Part shown: positions 42,064 through 53,942 of the stretch, in pieces
How the letters are laid out: each line of letters opens with the position of its first letter
Position numbering within the stretch: position 1 is the first letter of the stretch
DNA from: Ottelia alismoides
Taxonomy: Eukaryota > Streptophyta > Magnoliopsida > Alismatales > Hydrocharitaceae
Assembly: GCA_037367405.1 (NCBI GenBank)
Contig: JAZKJV010010129.1
Location: 310,001 to 374,000, forward strand
Direction of reading: 5' to 3'
Length of the DNA: 64,000 nt
Made by a program: the position numbers and the translations under genes
Notes under the pieces: model-generated
Database searches by the model: none
The model's input: the letters and a program-made list of their open reading frames with translations, nothing else
What the model was told of the DNA's origin: nothing

Positions 42064-45000
42064 TCAAGTTGGAGCATATATATCAATCATGCTCTGCTTG
42101 GTACATCTCTGAAATGGACCTCTAGCGAGTGCCTTGGTGAAGACATCTACAGTCTGATCTTCATTAGACACATGTGATGTACATATGAGACCTTTCTGAA
42201 TCATGTCTCTACTGTAATGACAATTTACCTCAATGTGTTTGGTCTGTTCACGCAGGATTGTTGGCAATGAATAGAGTAGTGTGATTGTCACACAACGGTC
42301 ACATAGGAAGAGAGACCTCAACAGTAAGATCAGTTAACACAGATCTTACCCACATCATCTCTGCACTTTCTTGTGCCATGGCTCTGTATTCTGACTCTGC
42401 ACTAGATTTGGTCACCATTGTCTGCTTCTTGCTTCTCCATGAAACAAGAGAACCGCCTACAAAAACTGCAAAGCCAGACGTAGACTTCCTGTCTCTGGGG
42501 TACCCTGCATAGTCTGCATCAGCACAAGCTGTCACCTCAAGGGATGTACCCCTGTTAAATATAAGATCAGAGCCTGTTGAAGTCTTCAAGTATCTCAAGA
42601 TCATGTACACTGCATCCATATGCACCTTTCTAGGCTGCTCCATGAATTGGCTAACTTTGTTCACTGCAAAGGTTATGTCTGGTCTGGTAATAGTGACATA
42701 TATGAGCTTCCCAACCAGCTCTCTATATCTCCTCCTGTCTACCTCCTTAGCGTCGTCAACATATAACCTCGTACTCAGATCCATAGGAGTAGCAGCAAGC
42801 TTGCACCCTATCATTCCTGTCTCAGAAAGAATATCAATCACAAATTTCCTCTGTGTCATCACAAGGCCACGTTGGTTTCTGACGAACTCTATCCCAAGGA
42901 AGTATCGAAGTGTGCCAAGGTCCTTAGTTACAAACTGCAGACTTAGGAATTCCTTGGGAGCCAGAATGCCCTGCTCATCATCCCCTGTGACAATGATATC
43001 ATCAACATAGACAACAATAGCAACAATACCTCTCTGTGTTCTCTGAACAAACAATGAGTGATCCGTTGTAGACCTCACGAAACCCTGTTGGTCTATCAAT
43101 TACGATAGCTTCTGGTACCAAGCTCTCGAACTCGACTTGACGCCATAAATTTCCTTATGAAGCTTGCACACCTTTTGAGACTCCCCCTCAGTAGCAAACC
43201 CTGGTGGTTGCTGCATATAAACCTCCTCCTGTAGATCATCGTATAAAAATGCGTTCTTGACATGAAGCTGGTAAAGAGGCCAGTCTCGTGAAACCACAAC
43301 CGATAAAAGGATGCGAAGTGTCGAGTGTCCAGCCACTGGTGAGAATGTATCCTGATAGTCGATCCCATAGGTTTGGGTGAACCCCCATGCCATAAGACTG
43401 GCTTTGTAGCAATCTACACTTCCATCTGTTCATTATTTTATTGTAAATATCCACTTGCAACCTACAATAGATGCTCCTGGAGGAGTAGACATAATGCTCC
43501 ATGTGCCACGTGACTGCAATGTCGTCATCTTCTTTCGTAGCAATACGCCGCCTACTGCCCTTTATAGCCTCCTGATATGTGTGTGGGATAGAAACAACAG
43601 AAATTCCCACAACAAACTTCTTGTATTCATCCGAAAGATGGTTCAATGAAACATGCACAGAAAGAGGATAAGTTGTGAATTTACGACAAGGCTTCCGCAG
43701 GGCAATAGGAGCGTCCAGATCAGTACCATCTATGTTCTCACGTGTTCCATTCAAGATACTAGTGCTATTAGATGAACCTATATGCTCATTACATACTTGA
43801 GGCGTGTTGGATGATGTGGAAGGCACATGAGCAGAGGGGCGAGTAGAAGGCATGCGCATGTAAACCTGTGGAAGGAACTGAGTCGTAGGTAAGGGAGGCT
43901 GAGATAGTGGAGGTGGTGGAGATGGTTGTGGTGGCTGACGTGGTGATGGCAGAGACTCATCATTGGGTGTAGAAGGTGGACAAGACGTAGGTGGAGGAAC
44001 AACCACATCCTCACTAGAACAATCATGAGATAACCTGTCACCTGTAGGAGAAAAGTACATAATAGACTCAAAGAACGTGACATCAACACTAGCATAGAAT
44101 TTTCGTCCTACAGGATCAAAACAACGATACCCCTTTTGGGTATGAGAATAACCAACAAAAACACATTTGACAGCTCTAGGTGAGAGCTTGTCACGACCAA
44201 GGGTGAAATTGTGTACAAAAGCCACAGATTCAAAAACCCTAGGAGTCAAAGAGAACATGTCCTTCTCAGGAAACGCAATCGAGAAAGGAACTCTTTCTCC
44301 AATCATAGTGGATAGCATGCGGTTCACCAAGTAGCATGCAGTCAGAACCGCATCTCTCCAGAACGAGTGAGGAGCACAACTTTGAATCAGAAGGGTCCTA
44401 GTGACATCAAGAAGGTGACGGTGTTTGCGTTCAGCGACACCATTTTGCTGAGAAGTGTAGGCACACAAGGTCTGATGAACAACACCTAGAGATCTAAGAA
44501 ACTATGATAACTGTAATGTGGAAAACTCCAACGCATTATCCGTACGAATAAATTTCACATTAGCATAGAAGATATTTTTGACCTCAAGAAGAAAATTTTA
44601 ATGATAAGGCCAGCTTCCGACTTTTGTTTTAGCAAGAAGACCCAAGAAAGTCTAGAGTAATCATCCACAACAACCATATAAAAACGATGTACCTGATGAT
44701 CAAGAACACGATCAGGACCCCAAATTTCAAAATGAAACAACTCAAAAGACTGACTACTGCAACGACCTTAACGACTCGGAAAGGAAGACCAATGATGCTT
44801 TCCAAGTTGACAAGCTTCGCAGTCCAAGTAGATACGAGTTGATATCTGTGGTAGAACATGCCACACCTTCTGAATAGGGAGATGTCCAAAACATAGGTGC
44901 CACATGAAAGGGGAAATAGATCCTGAAGAAAAGGTAACGACCCCAGCAGTTGGTGGAATGGCAAGCTTGTACAATCCCCGCTGCTCACGGCCATATCCAA

Positions 45001-46301
45001 TAACCCTACCCGTTAATATGTCCTGAAACACAAAAGAGGAGGGATCAAATATAGTAGGGCAATGTAAATCCTTTGTAATTTGATTAATTGACAAAAGATT
45101 CATCTGAAAGTCAAGAGCGTGTAAAACGTTATGCAGATGCATAGATGAAGTTAGAACAATCTCCCCTTGACCAATAATAGGAAGACAAACACCATTAGCA
45201 ATCACCATGGATCTACTAGATGGGATAGACATGTAAGATCTAAATTGTGCTCGATCTCCACACATATGGTGTGATGCTCCCGAATCCATAATCCAGTCAG
45301 TTAAATCTGTACTCCTACAGCTGGTTAGGGCATAAGTAATACCTGAGGAACTAGATGTGGCTCTGGCAGTAGTCGCCGCATCAGACGAACTTGCAGCAGG
45401 AACAATGGTCGTCATCTCGCGAAGTCTGGAAACAATATCATCCAGGCGTGCATCCTGTGTAGGTGCAGAAGTAGGCTCAGTCTGCTCAGCAATTCTAGCA
45501 GACACATGATAGCCATGCTTTTGAAAACATGTCTCCTCTGAATGTCCAGGATGATGATAATGAGAACATGGACCACGTTGACGTCCTCCTCCTTGACCCC
45601 GGGGTTCACGCCCTCGAAACTTGGAAGCCCCCCCCCATGCCCCTAGACACTGCCATAGTTGTAGGGGGCGGGGTCACAGTAGTAGATGTAGTAGTAATCC
45701 TGCTCAGTCACTTGTATACCTCCTCCATTGGAGGTATCGTCTCGCCGGTCAGAAGTTGAGTATGTGTTGCATCGTACTCTGAATCAAGAGATGAAAGGAA
45801 AACTCTTGTCACAGTGGCATTCCGATACTGTTGTTGCTCAGTACTGGTAGTAATAGGCATGAAGCTATGTAATCGCTCAAACATGCCTCGAAGATGAGAG
45901 AAGTGCTGATGAAGTGGTCAACCATTTTGTTTGGTTGGGAAAATGTCAAACTGCAACTTAAGAATCTTGCTCTCATTCTTTACCTGCCCATATGTGGTGG
46001 CTAAGATGTCCCACACAGCTTTTGCGGTGGGCTGGTTGACGATATCGTTGGCAATCTCCGTGGTGAGCGTCCAGGATAGCCAAATGAGAGCATATGCATC
46101 ATCTTGCTTCCACGAAGCATTAACCCTCGTTTTATCTGTTGCTTCTGTTTCCGTCAGAATGTACTCCTTGTTGTGACACTGCATAAGAGTGTGGAACCGC
46201 ATGGATCATAATTCATTGTTGCTCCCATCCATCTTAACGATGGGAGCCGGACCCTTAAAGGTACCGGAAGAAGAAAAAACATCACTATTGTTATCTGGCA
46301 T
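42064..46301 (-). pseudogene. Gag-Pol of copia E, several frameshifts
   Basis: Gag starts at the ATG complementary to 46299-46301 ('MPDNNSDVFSS', 'FKGPAPIVKMDGS') and continues 'MRFHTLMQCHNKEYILTETE' (46202), with a CCHC region near 45560. The protease active site is 'LTDWIMDSGASHHMCGDRAQ' (45300-45240). GAG-pre-integrase has 'WHLCFGHLPIQKVWHVLPQ', integrase 'VVDDYSRLSWVFLLKQKSEA' (44680) and 'YTSQQNGVAERKHRHLLD' (44460-44405), followed by a Pro/Ser-rich linker (about 44000-43800). RT has '[20 protein letters not shown]' (43370) and catalytic 'VVYVDDIIVTGDD' (43010-42970). RNase H has 'ACADADYAGYPRDRKSTSGF' and 'SAESEYRAMAQESAEMMW', ending in TGA at 42064. The 410-codon integrase frame and 266-codon RT/RNase H frame are the longest open retroelement frames here. 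Residual frameshifts lie near 46205, 45510, 44600, 43240, 43100 and 42300. Confidence 0.92.
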
Positions 46302-46539
46302 CGCACTAATAGGGAGAACCACGGACAACTGAGGATTAAATCGAATCAAAAGTGTGTACACAATCATAAAGAGGAGTGGTTGTATATGTAGACTCATACA
46401 ACCATCCTTATTGATCGGTTTTAAGGTCTAGTTCCTTAAAAAAATGATTTATATGAGCAAAATCACTCTGTCCAATCCAAAATCAGACCTGCAGGGCGTT
46501 GAAAAGATGCATACAAACCGCACCTGGATCACTGGAGGA

Positions 46540-46974
46540 TGGCTATGGCACACGGGGGGAAGGTTGATGTCCCCTACGTAATGCTGGCCGGCGGTGGGAC
46601 TACTCCTTGCGGTGCCGGGGCCCTAGGTGGTCAGACAGTCAATGCAGCCATGGCCGCTGGACACGCGAATCGCGTCCCTGCGACGTGTGGCGACACAAGA
46701 AGACCCCTGGAGGGGCCTGAGAGGCCCTGGCGACGGGATGGGAGGACCGGGAGCCCCAGGCGGAGGGCGCAGGAGCACGCGGGACCCCCTGATGACGTGC
46801 ACAGAAGGCGTGGGACCCCCTGGCGGAGGATGCAGGAGGCATAGGAGACTCTGGGCGACGGCGCAGGAGGTGCCTGGGGCCCGTGTTGTTGGCGGCGACG
46901 GGAGGGGAGAGGCGGGGGAGGGGGTAGTGTTAGGGTTTTGGGGTGGGATATTGGAACCTCGGTCTAGGACCGTT
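46540..46974 (-). other. GC-rich leader of E
   Basis: Untranslated leader between primer site and gag, strongly GC-rich, with imperfect repeats like those in the leader of G (56152-56306) in complement. Overlapping frames on both strands are composition artefacts. Confidence 0.65.
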
Positions 46975-46986
46975 GCTCCGATACCA
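46975..46986 (-). other. Primer-binding site of E
   Basis: GCTCCGATACCA on +, complement of TGGTATCGGAGC; adjoins the LTR. Confidence 0.9.
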
Positions 46987-47135
46987 TGATGGGAGAAAAC
47001 TTTACTTCATATCATAGATGACACCTTAGGGCTCTCTTATATAGGAGAAAAGCCCTGAGTTAATTACAGAGAAGTACAGAACATGAAAGAAATATAAATT
47101 AGAAATACATATATGGAGATATAATTATCTCAATA
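46987..47135 (-). repeat. 5' LTR of E
   Basis: 149 bp, TGATGGGAGAAAAC...ATCTCAATA; terminal CA mutated to TA. Confidence 0.92.
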
Positions 47136-47140
47136 GCGCT

Positions 47141-47604
47141 TACTCTTGACTTGTGAAACCATTGCACAACATGTATGGTTCTATTTTATGACATCCTCTG
47201 CGGACTTCAATGAAGCCATGAGTTCAGCATTAATTAAATACAGTTTGTTTATATGGTATGATACCACATAATTACTGAAAGACTTGGACAAAGACAACAG
47301 AATGGAGTCAGTCTACATGTGTGTGTCCATCTCTGCCTCGAGTATCTCCAGTTCAGAGAGGTAGCCAATCATTTTGATTACGTGATCTCTAATTGATGTC
47401 CCTTCCTGCATCTTGCAACGAATCAGTTCTTTTATTATGTATAACGCAGAGCGCGGTTTACGTCTCCGAACATCTCCTTAAGATTCAACATTATATCCCG
47501 AACGCTCCCAATGTCTATATGTTGCTTCTGAAGTAAATTTGACAAGGACCCCAGAGTATAACATTGAGCATGGATAGTTAGCTTGCAAAGTGGTTGAAAT
47601 GCCT
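47141..47604 (-). pseudogene. gag: Gag C-terminal half of D
   Basis: On the minus strand, 'CYTLGSLSNLLQKQHIDIGS' followed by 'VRDIMLNLKEMFGDVNRA' (about 47570-47450) is the central Gag domain of the A/D family, where a His/Met-rich 'MLKEMFG..' helix is usual. A stop follows and the rest to 47141 is read in other frames ('HDVIKMIGYLSELEILEAE'-like near 47400-47340). At 47605 the homology stops abruptly and an unidentified sequence begins, which has been fused in frame to Gag and creates a misleading 195-codon frame (47435-48022). The capsid is therefore chimeric and broken. Confidence 0.7.
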
Positions 47605-48215
47605 TGGTTTTCCCTCCCCAAGGCTCACTTTCGAATATAAGTGACGGGGAATTGCTTCTCCACTGGGCATTGAGGTAATAAGCGACTCGCCCAGTCCTAG
47701 ATCCACAAAGATCTGGACTTTGGGCAGGGATGATTCGACCGGAAAACCTGACAAAGATAGGTTCCACTTCAGCCTCCTGACGCACTCTTCGAAGTGTTGC
47801 AGGTTGTGACCAAAAAAGAAATACGTATTCTGATGAACCCTCGACATGATCAAAGCCCAATTGGTTGTGGGGGGAACAACATGCCCTCACACGGTTGATT
47901 CCCAGTACGTTGTCGATTCTCATGGATGATTTTACTACTAGGGGAACTACACCTCTTTCAAAATGCCCTTTTATCTGTCCTCTCCTCGCTTTCGATACAG
48001 AACCCAACGAGACTTTGTTCATAGGACATCTTGATCACAAAGAAATCCACCCTCATGAAAAGACTTAAAGGAAAAGGTGCTTAGCAAGTGGTCTTTATCA
48101 GATTTTTCATTAAATTTGATCTCTTCCTCCGGCTTAGGATTCATATGCATGTTCTTGGTCAACATATAACCGATGCACTCAGCAAAGAGAACAAGCTCCA
48201 AATTTCTGAGCTAGT
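47605..48215 (-). other. Unidentified insert in D gag, about 0.6 kb
   Basis: Sequence with no counterpart in A. Two minus-strand open stretches cover it: 48201-48019, a Lys/Glu-rich peptide with 'NPKPEEEIKFNEKSD', and 48022-47605, starting 'MNKVSLGSVSKARRGQIKGH' and including 'ACCSPHNQLGFDHVEGSS' and 'FSGRIIPAQSPDLCGS'. Base composition is more even than in neighbouring DNA. I do not recognise a family. It could be an organellar or host-gene fragment captured by the element, or an insertion in the leader. No terminal repeats or TSD were found. Limits are approximate. Confidence 0.4.
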
Positions 48216-48908
48216 CCGATAATTTGGTCTAGGCTTTTAATACTTTGAAAGTCGATTCTTTTATCCAACTTTCGAAGAAAGAGATATACTTACCGTTATA
48301 TCTCTAGCAAGATCTAGGATATCCCTTCTACCTTTGTCGCACCCCAATTATATGAGAAAATGCAATTTGAGTGAAGGAAGCTGGAACACTTTCCAACTTG
48401 CAAGTCCAACTTGAATTTTCCAATTTGATCTTTAACGCCTGAGTCCACCACACCTAAGGTGATGTTGACTCGTTGTTAATTGAACCAATCGTTAACGGGA
48501 TTAGCTCACATCATGTGCAATCCAATATTGCCTCAATTATATGAGGAACAATATTGGGGTCACTACACATGTGGCATGTCTCTCACGAGAAGCAAAGAAC
48601 CCTGCTGATTCATGTGTGCTTATACACCGGCGCTATGACTCCGCATATGCATTTTCAATGTACAATCCATGGTGACGGAACCCTTCGTCTTGACAGGAGA
48701 CCATGGATGTCATCTTATGATCCTCCATATCTCATTCAAATTTTAATTAATCATTATAAATCAAATTCTCGTGATTAATTCTTCCAAGGGAATAATAGTC
48801 CTATTGATAATAGACTACTTATTTTAATTGGATTAAATCAATTTAATCACATTAAATTAATTAGCAATCCAATGCAACCAACAAACAATTAGGTTTGCTT
48901 GATATTAC
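48216..48908 (-). other. Leader of D, left of F
   Basis: Reverse complement of the A leader (about 1990-2550), including the shared 'GATTGCGCATAGCGAG'-type block and a strong splice-donor-like GGTAAGTATA (minus strand, ending at 48286). Non-coding. Confidence 0.7.
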
Positions 48909-49056
48909 TGTTGAGATATTTATATTTCTAGCGGTGTTATTTTATAATTGTCTTTTCTTTATGGCTATCTATGTAATTTGTCCCTATGACTTTTCTCCTA
49001 TATAAGAGAGCCCCAGGGCTACGTTGACTACAGAATTTCCATTTTCCCTTTCCACA
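48909..49056 (+). repeat. 5' LTR of F
   Basis: 148 bp, TGTTGAGATATTTATA...TTTCCACA, TATA-like CCTATATAAGAG at 48998. Confidence 0.94.
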
Positions 49057-49068
49057 TAGTATCAGAGC
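49057..49068 (+). other. Primer-binding site of F, one mismatch
   Basis: TAGTATCAGAGC, from TGGTATCAGAGC by one G-to-A change; directly after the LTR. Confidence 0.88.
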
Positions 49069-49139
49069 GGCGGTCCTAGACCGGAGCCTGTACCCAAAAC
49101 CCTAGCCCCCACCAAAAGCCATGCGATCCTTCTAACATT

Positions 49140-49450
49140 GTTGCACGTCACTGTCGCACCTCCGCATCTGAGCGCTCCTTCGCATATGAGCACGATGTTG
49201 CGCATCTGCGCACAGTGCTGAGCGCACACATGTGCGCTTCTCTGTGCCAGTGCGCACGCCTGCGTGCTTCTCCGCACCAGCGCGCACGCCTGTGCACACA
49301 CATGCCATCTTCATGCCTGTGTGCACATCTGCACACGACTGCGTGTCTGCGTGCACGCCAACGCGTGCTTTTATGAGCCTGGAGACGCGAGCGCAGTGAG
49401 CACTGCGTGTTTTCTGCATGCACGCTGGTGTGCTCACACGCATCTATTGT
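49140..49450 (+). repeat. GTGC-rich repeats in leader of F
   Basis: The leader is packed with alternating purine-pyrimidine GCGCAC/TGTGCG words, including two adjacent 30-bp units near 49226-49285 sharing 'GCGCACGCC' and 'TGCTTCTC' blocks. Frames open through it on both strands are composition artefacts. Confidence 0.7.
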
Positions 49451-49629
49451 TCGGTTGATTCTCTAGGGTGTGACGTGATCACCTAACAACACCCTAGCCT
49501 TCCGAAGGAATCTTCAGAGAATGGAAATGGTTGTGGTATGAGTCTACACCCACAACCATCTTCCTATATGTTTGTGTAGACGATCTTTGTTCAAGTCTAC
49601 AACCCCAGTTTTGAGAGATTGTTGTCACC

Positions 49630-52600
49630 ATGTCAGATAACAAAGCAGATGTCCCATCTCTAGGTGTCTTCAAAGGTCCAGCACCTATTGTGAAGATGGA
49701 TGGAACTAACTATGAACTGTGGGCTATGCAGTTCATGAGTTTAATGCAATGCAATGGCAAGAAGCATATTCTCACTCAGGTGGAGCATGCTGAAAAAACT
49801 GGGGCTAATGCCTCATGGGAGGCAGATGACGCATACGCACGAGTGTGGTTGTCTGGAACAGTTCCATGGAGATAGCCAATGACATATTGAGTCAGCACAC
49901 AACAAAGGCTATGTGGGACATTCTCGCTGCAACATATTCTCCGACGAATAATGAATCAAAGATTTTGCAACTCCAACAAGATATTTTCACTTCCAAGCAA
50001 AATGGTTGCCCTCTACATACCCTTTACACTTCTCTAAGGGGTATGTTTGAGAAACTACATGGTTGCATTCCCTTGATAGCTACTCCTGAGCAGCTTAAGG
50101 CATATAGGGATTCTGTGATGACTGGGGTTTTCTAGCTGCACTGGATCCATAATATGATGCAGCAAGAGCGCAGATCCTCACTGATGCTACTATTCCTCCA
50201 ATGGAGGAGTCATATCATCGACTGAGCAGACTCTCCATATCTTCTAGGGGTTCGTCTGGATCATAGAATTCTTCAGCCATGGCAGCATCTCATGGTAGGG
50301 GGAGCTCGACATAGTTTCGCGACAGAGGAGGCTGTGGAAGAGGAGGGAGCAGTAGACCTCCCCGTCAGCCTTGCAATTATTGTCACAGGCCAGGTCATTC
50401 AAAGAAAACATGCTATTCTAAGCATGGGTTCGCTGCTTCAGCACGTATGGCAGAACTGATCCAGCCGAGTAGCAGCTCTCCTGTCGCATCTAATCAGAGA
50501 TTTGACGAGCTAGTTGCATGACTCAGGAAGATCATGCCCTCCCAAGGGTCAACTAGTTCCCAGTCTGGATCGTCAGAGGTAGAAGCCTCAGCCACTACAT
50601 CCACCTCATGTACAACATATGCTTATACTTGCTATTACAAGGCAGATTTATCAGAATGGATAATGGATTCAGGAGCATCTCATCATCTCTGTGGTGGCAA
50701 AGGTCAATTTAGTACCTATAGCCTGACTCAATCTGGCAAGTCTGTGGTGATTGATGATGGGACACTCTCCTATCACTGGCCGGGGGGAGGTGCAATTAAC
50801 ATCTGAAATGCGTCTACATAATGTTCTTTATGCACCTAAATTCTCCATGAATTTATTATCTATCAGTCAAATCACCAAGGATTTACATTGTCGCGTCATT
50901 TTTGACCCCTCTGCTTTTGTGTTGCATGATATTCTGACGGACAAGGTGATTGGTACTGGCCGTGAGCAAGGAGGCCTATACAGACTGGTGTAGTCTCCAT
51001 ATGTTGTTATCTCTTCTCTTCGCACTGGGTCTGTCTCTCCATATACATGGCACCTCCCTTTTGGTCATCTTCCTCTACAGAAGCTGCGTCATGTTCTTCC
51101 TCAGATCTCCCCACGTTCTACTTTCCAGTGTGAAGCGTGCCAGCTTGGGAAGCATCATAGGTCAGCATTCCAGAGTCATCAGGATCAAAGCAGTTATGGT
51201 CTTTTTGAGTTGATCCATTTGGACATTTGGGGTCCCAACCGTGTTCCTGATCTTCAGGGACATCGTTTCTATCTTGTTGTGGTCGATGAGTATTCTAGAT
51301 TGTCATGGGTCTTTTGTTTAAGAACAAGTCCGATGCAAGTCCTATTATTCAGTCTTTTATTAATGAAATAAGAATGTCTTTTCTGCAAATGTCAAGTATA
51401 TACATTCTGATAATGCACTTGAATTCTGTAGTACCTACCTAACTCATTTCCTTAGATCATATGGAATTGTGCATCGAAATCATGTGCTTATACTTCCCAA
51501 CAAAATGGGGTGGCGGAGAGGAAGCATCGCCATCTCTTGGATATTACTAGAACTCTTTTAATTTAAAGTTGTGCTCCTCACTCGTACTGCGAAGATGTTG
51601 TTCTCACCGCATGTTATTTGGTGAATCGTATGCCTTCATCGATTCTAGGAGAAAGATTCCGTTCTCAATTACGTTTCCAGAGAAAGATCTTTTTTCTCTT
51701 ACACCTCGTGTATTTGGTTGCGTTGCATTTGTCCATCAGATGTATTCAGGACTTGACAAGCTCTCCCCTAGAGCAGTCAAGTGCGTGTTTGTTGGGTATT
51801 CCAAGACCCAAAAAAGGTATCGTTATTTTGATCCTACTAGGAGACGGTACTATGTGAGTGTTGATGTCACCTTCTTTAAGTCTCATGTATTTCTCTCCTA
51901 CAGGTAACAAGCTCAGTCCTTCAGAAAATGGAGAAGAGGTATTTATGCCACCACCTCCTATCTCTGTTGATTCGCCACCACCTCCACCACCACCACCACC
52001 TTCACCACCACCTCCACCTCCCGCAGAATCCTCTTTCTTTCTTCAAGTTTATCAACGCCGGCCTCGTGCTCAAGAGCCTCCGCCATCATCCAACACGCCC
52101 AAGGTATGTTCTGAGCATTTGAGTTCTATTAATGACACTAGTGATTTGAGTTTACAGGATGCTCAAGATGATCATTTGTCAGAAGACACATCTGATATGA
52201 ATGTGCCTATTGCTCTACGAAAGAAGAGATGTGCGTGTACGATGCATCCTCTCTCCTCTTATGTCTCTCTAGCACGACTATCTGGGGACTTCCAGAAATT
52301 TGTAACGGCCTTATCAGCAATACAGATACCTCGCTCTTATCAGGAAGCATTGCAGAATGGACCTTGGCGCCTTGCTATGGAAGAGGAGATGGCGGCTTTA
52401 CAGTCTCGTGGAACAGAGTATCGTTCCTGCTCCTCCAGGTGCTTCAATTGTTGGAAGTAAATGGGTATTTATTATTAAACACCGAGCAGAAGGTTCTGTG
52501 GACAGGTACAAGGCCCAGTTGGTTGCTCGTGGGGTTCACTCAGACTTATGGGGTGGATTACCACGATACTTTCTCTCCTGTTGCGCGTCATTCTACACTA

Positions 52601-53782
52601 TGCATCCTTGTTGTTGTTGTTGTGATAAAGGACTGGCCCCTTTTTCAATTAGAAGTCAAGAATGCCTTTTTATATGGTGATTTGCATGAAGAGGTATATA
52701 TGCAACATCCACCAGGATTTGCTGCTGACGGGAGTCTAGTATGGTGTGTAGACTTCATAAGGCCATATATGGTCTTAAGTAGAGCCCGAGGGCTTCGTTT
52801 CAGAAGTTTCAGAGCTGAGTATATGTTGATGATATTGTTGTTACAAGCAGCGATAATGAAGGTATTCATGCAATCAAGGACTTTCTTGGACAACAGTTCG
52901 TGACAAGGATCTTGGTATGCTGAGGTATTTCCTTGGTTTAGAATTTACAAGAAACCAACTGGGAATGGTGATGACGCAAAGGAAATATGTCATTGATCTT
53001 TTATCCGAGACGGGTATGACAGGATGCAGACCTGCTACTACTCCAATGGATCCTAATGCACAGTTATATGATGATGACTCTGCAGCGGTAGATAAGAGAC
53101 AGTACAGAGAGCTGATAGGGAAGTTATTATATGTCACTATCACCAGGCCAGATATTTCATTTGCCGTCAGCAAAGTTAGTCAATTTATGGATCAACCAAG
53201 GCAGTTACACATGGATGCAGTTCACATGATCTTGAGGTATCTCATGTCTTCTCCAGGTGAAGGACTTTTATTTAGGAGAGACACTACTCTGACGGTATCA
53301 GGGTATGCATATGCAGACTATGCGGGATGTCCCAAGGATAAGAAGCCAACATCAGGTTACACCGTATTTGTAGGCAGTTCTTTAGTTTCCTGGAAGAGTA
53401 AGAAACAGACGGTTGTGGCCAGATCGAGTGCGGAATCAGAGTATAGGGCAATGGCCCAAGGGAGTACAGAAATGATGTGGGTCAAGTCGGTTCTGACTGA
53501 CCTAACTATAGAGGTGCCACTTCCTATGCATCTACAATGCGACAATCTGGCTGCCTTATTTATAGCAAACAATCATGCTTTTCATGAAAAGACAAAGCAT
53601 ATTGAGGTTGACTGCCATTACACCCGTGACTTGATTCAAAAGGGATATATATATATACATATACTTCTCATGTTGCCTCAGGAAATCAAATTGCTGACAT
53701 GTTCACCAAGGCCCTTGCAAAAGGACCTTTTCATCGTTGTTGTTCCAAGTTGGGCATGATAGATATCTATGCTCCAGCTTGA
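49630..53782 (+). pseudogene. Gag-Pol of copia F
   Basis: Gag starts at ATG 49630 ('MSDNKADVPSLGVFKGPAP', 'YELWAMQFMSLMQCNGKKH'), shifts at about 49850 and continues 'MEIANDILSQHTTKAMWDIL' and 'LYTSLRGMFEKLHG'. A CCHC knuckle is near 50380-50420 and protease 'EWIMDSGASHHLCGGKGQF' near 50660-50710. GAG-pre-integrase and core are in fragments (50820-51500), then 'RKIPFSITFPEKDLFSLTPR' and 'KCVFVGYSKTQKRY' (51640-51830). A Pro-rich linker lies near 51950-52080, RT '[19 protein letters not shown]' near 52540-52600 and '[17 protein letters not shown]' to 52700. A deletion around 52830 removes the region around YVDD. RNase H (52917-53640) is open: 'LGLEFTRNQLGMVMTQRKYV', 'SKKQTVVARSSAESEYRAMA', 'EKTKHIEVDCHYTRD'. 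Stop at 53780-53782. Confidence 0.92.
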
Positions 53783-53789
53783 GGGGGAG

Positions 53790-53937
53790 TGTTGAGATAT
53801 TTATATTTCTAGCGGTGTTATTTTATAATTGTCTTTTCTTTATGGCTATCTATGTAATTCGTCCCTAGGACTTTTCTCCTATATAAGAGAGCCCCAAGGC
53901 TACGTTGAATACAGAATTTCCTTTTTTCTTTTCCACA
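53790..53937 (+). repeat. 3' LTR of F
   Basis: 148 bp, about 7 differences from the 5' LTR, several C-to-T. Confidence 0.94.
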
Positions 53938-53942
53938 ATTAC

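Larger units (their letters stand above)
41913..47135 (-). mobile_element. Complete copia element E, inserted in D
   Basis: LTRs 41913-42056 (144 bp) and 46987-47135 (149 bp; the 5-bp GAACA block is an indel), roughly 10 substitutions apart by hand count. TSD GCGCT (41908-41912 and 47136-47140), exact. Primer site complement 46975-46986, polypurine complement CTCCCCCTC at 42057-42065. It interrupts the gag-protease region of D. The LTR is the same family as G. Confidence 0.94.
48909..53937 (+). mobile_element. Complete copia element F, inserted in leader of D
   Basis: LTRs 48909-49056 and 53790-53937, both 148 bp, about 7 differences (about 95%). TSD ATTAC (48904-48908 and 53938-53942), exact. 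Primer site TAGTATCAGAGC at 49057-49068 carries one change. Polypurine tract GAGGGGGAG at 53781-53789. D's leader resumes at 53943. Confidence 0.95.

Noticed and set aside
46539..46989. Frames on both strands in the GC-rich leader of E
   Set aside because: Non-coding leader between primer site and gag; repeats explain the open frames.
47435..48022. 195-codon minus-strand frame as a host gene
   Set aside because: Its C-terminal third is copia Gag of D; it is a chimera of Gag and an unidentified insert.
49062..49458. Cys/His/Arg-rich frames in the leader of F
   Set aside because: Alternating GTGC repeats, no ATG context, and the primer site lies inside one of them.
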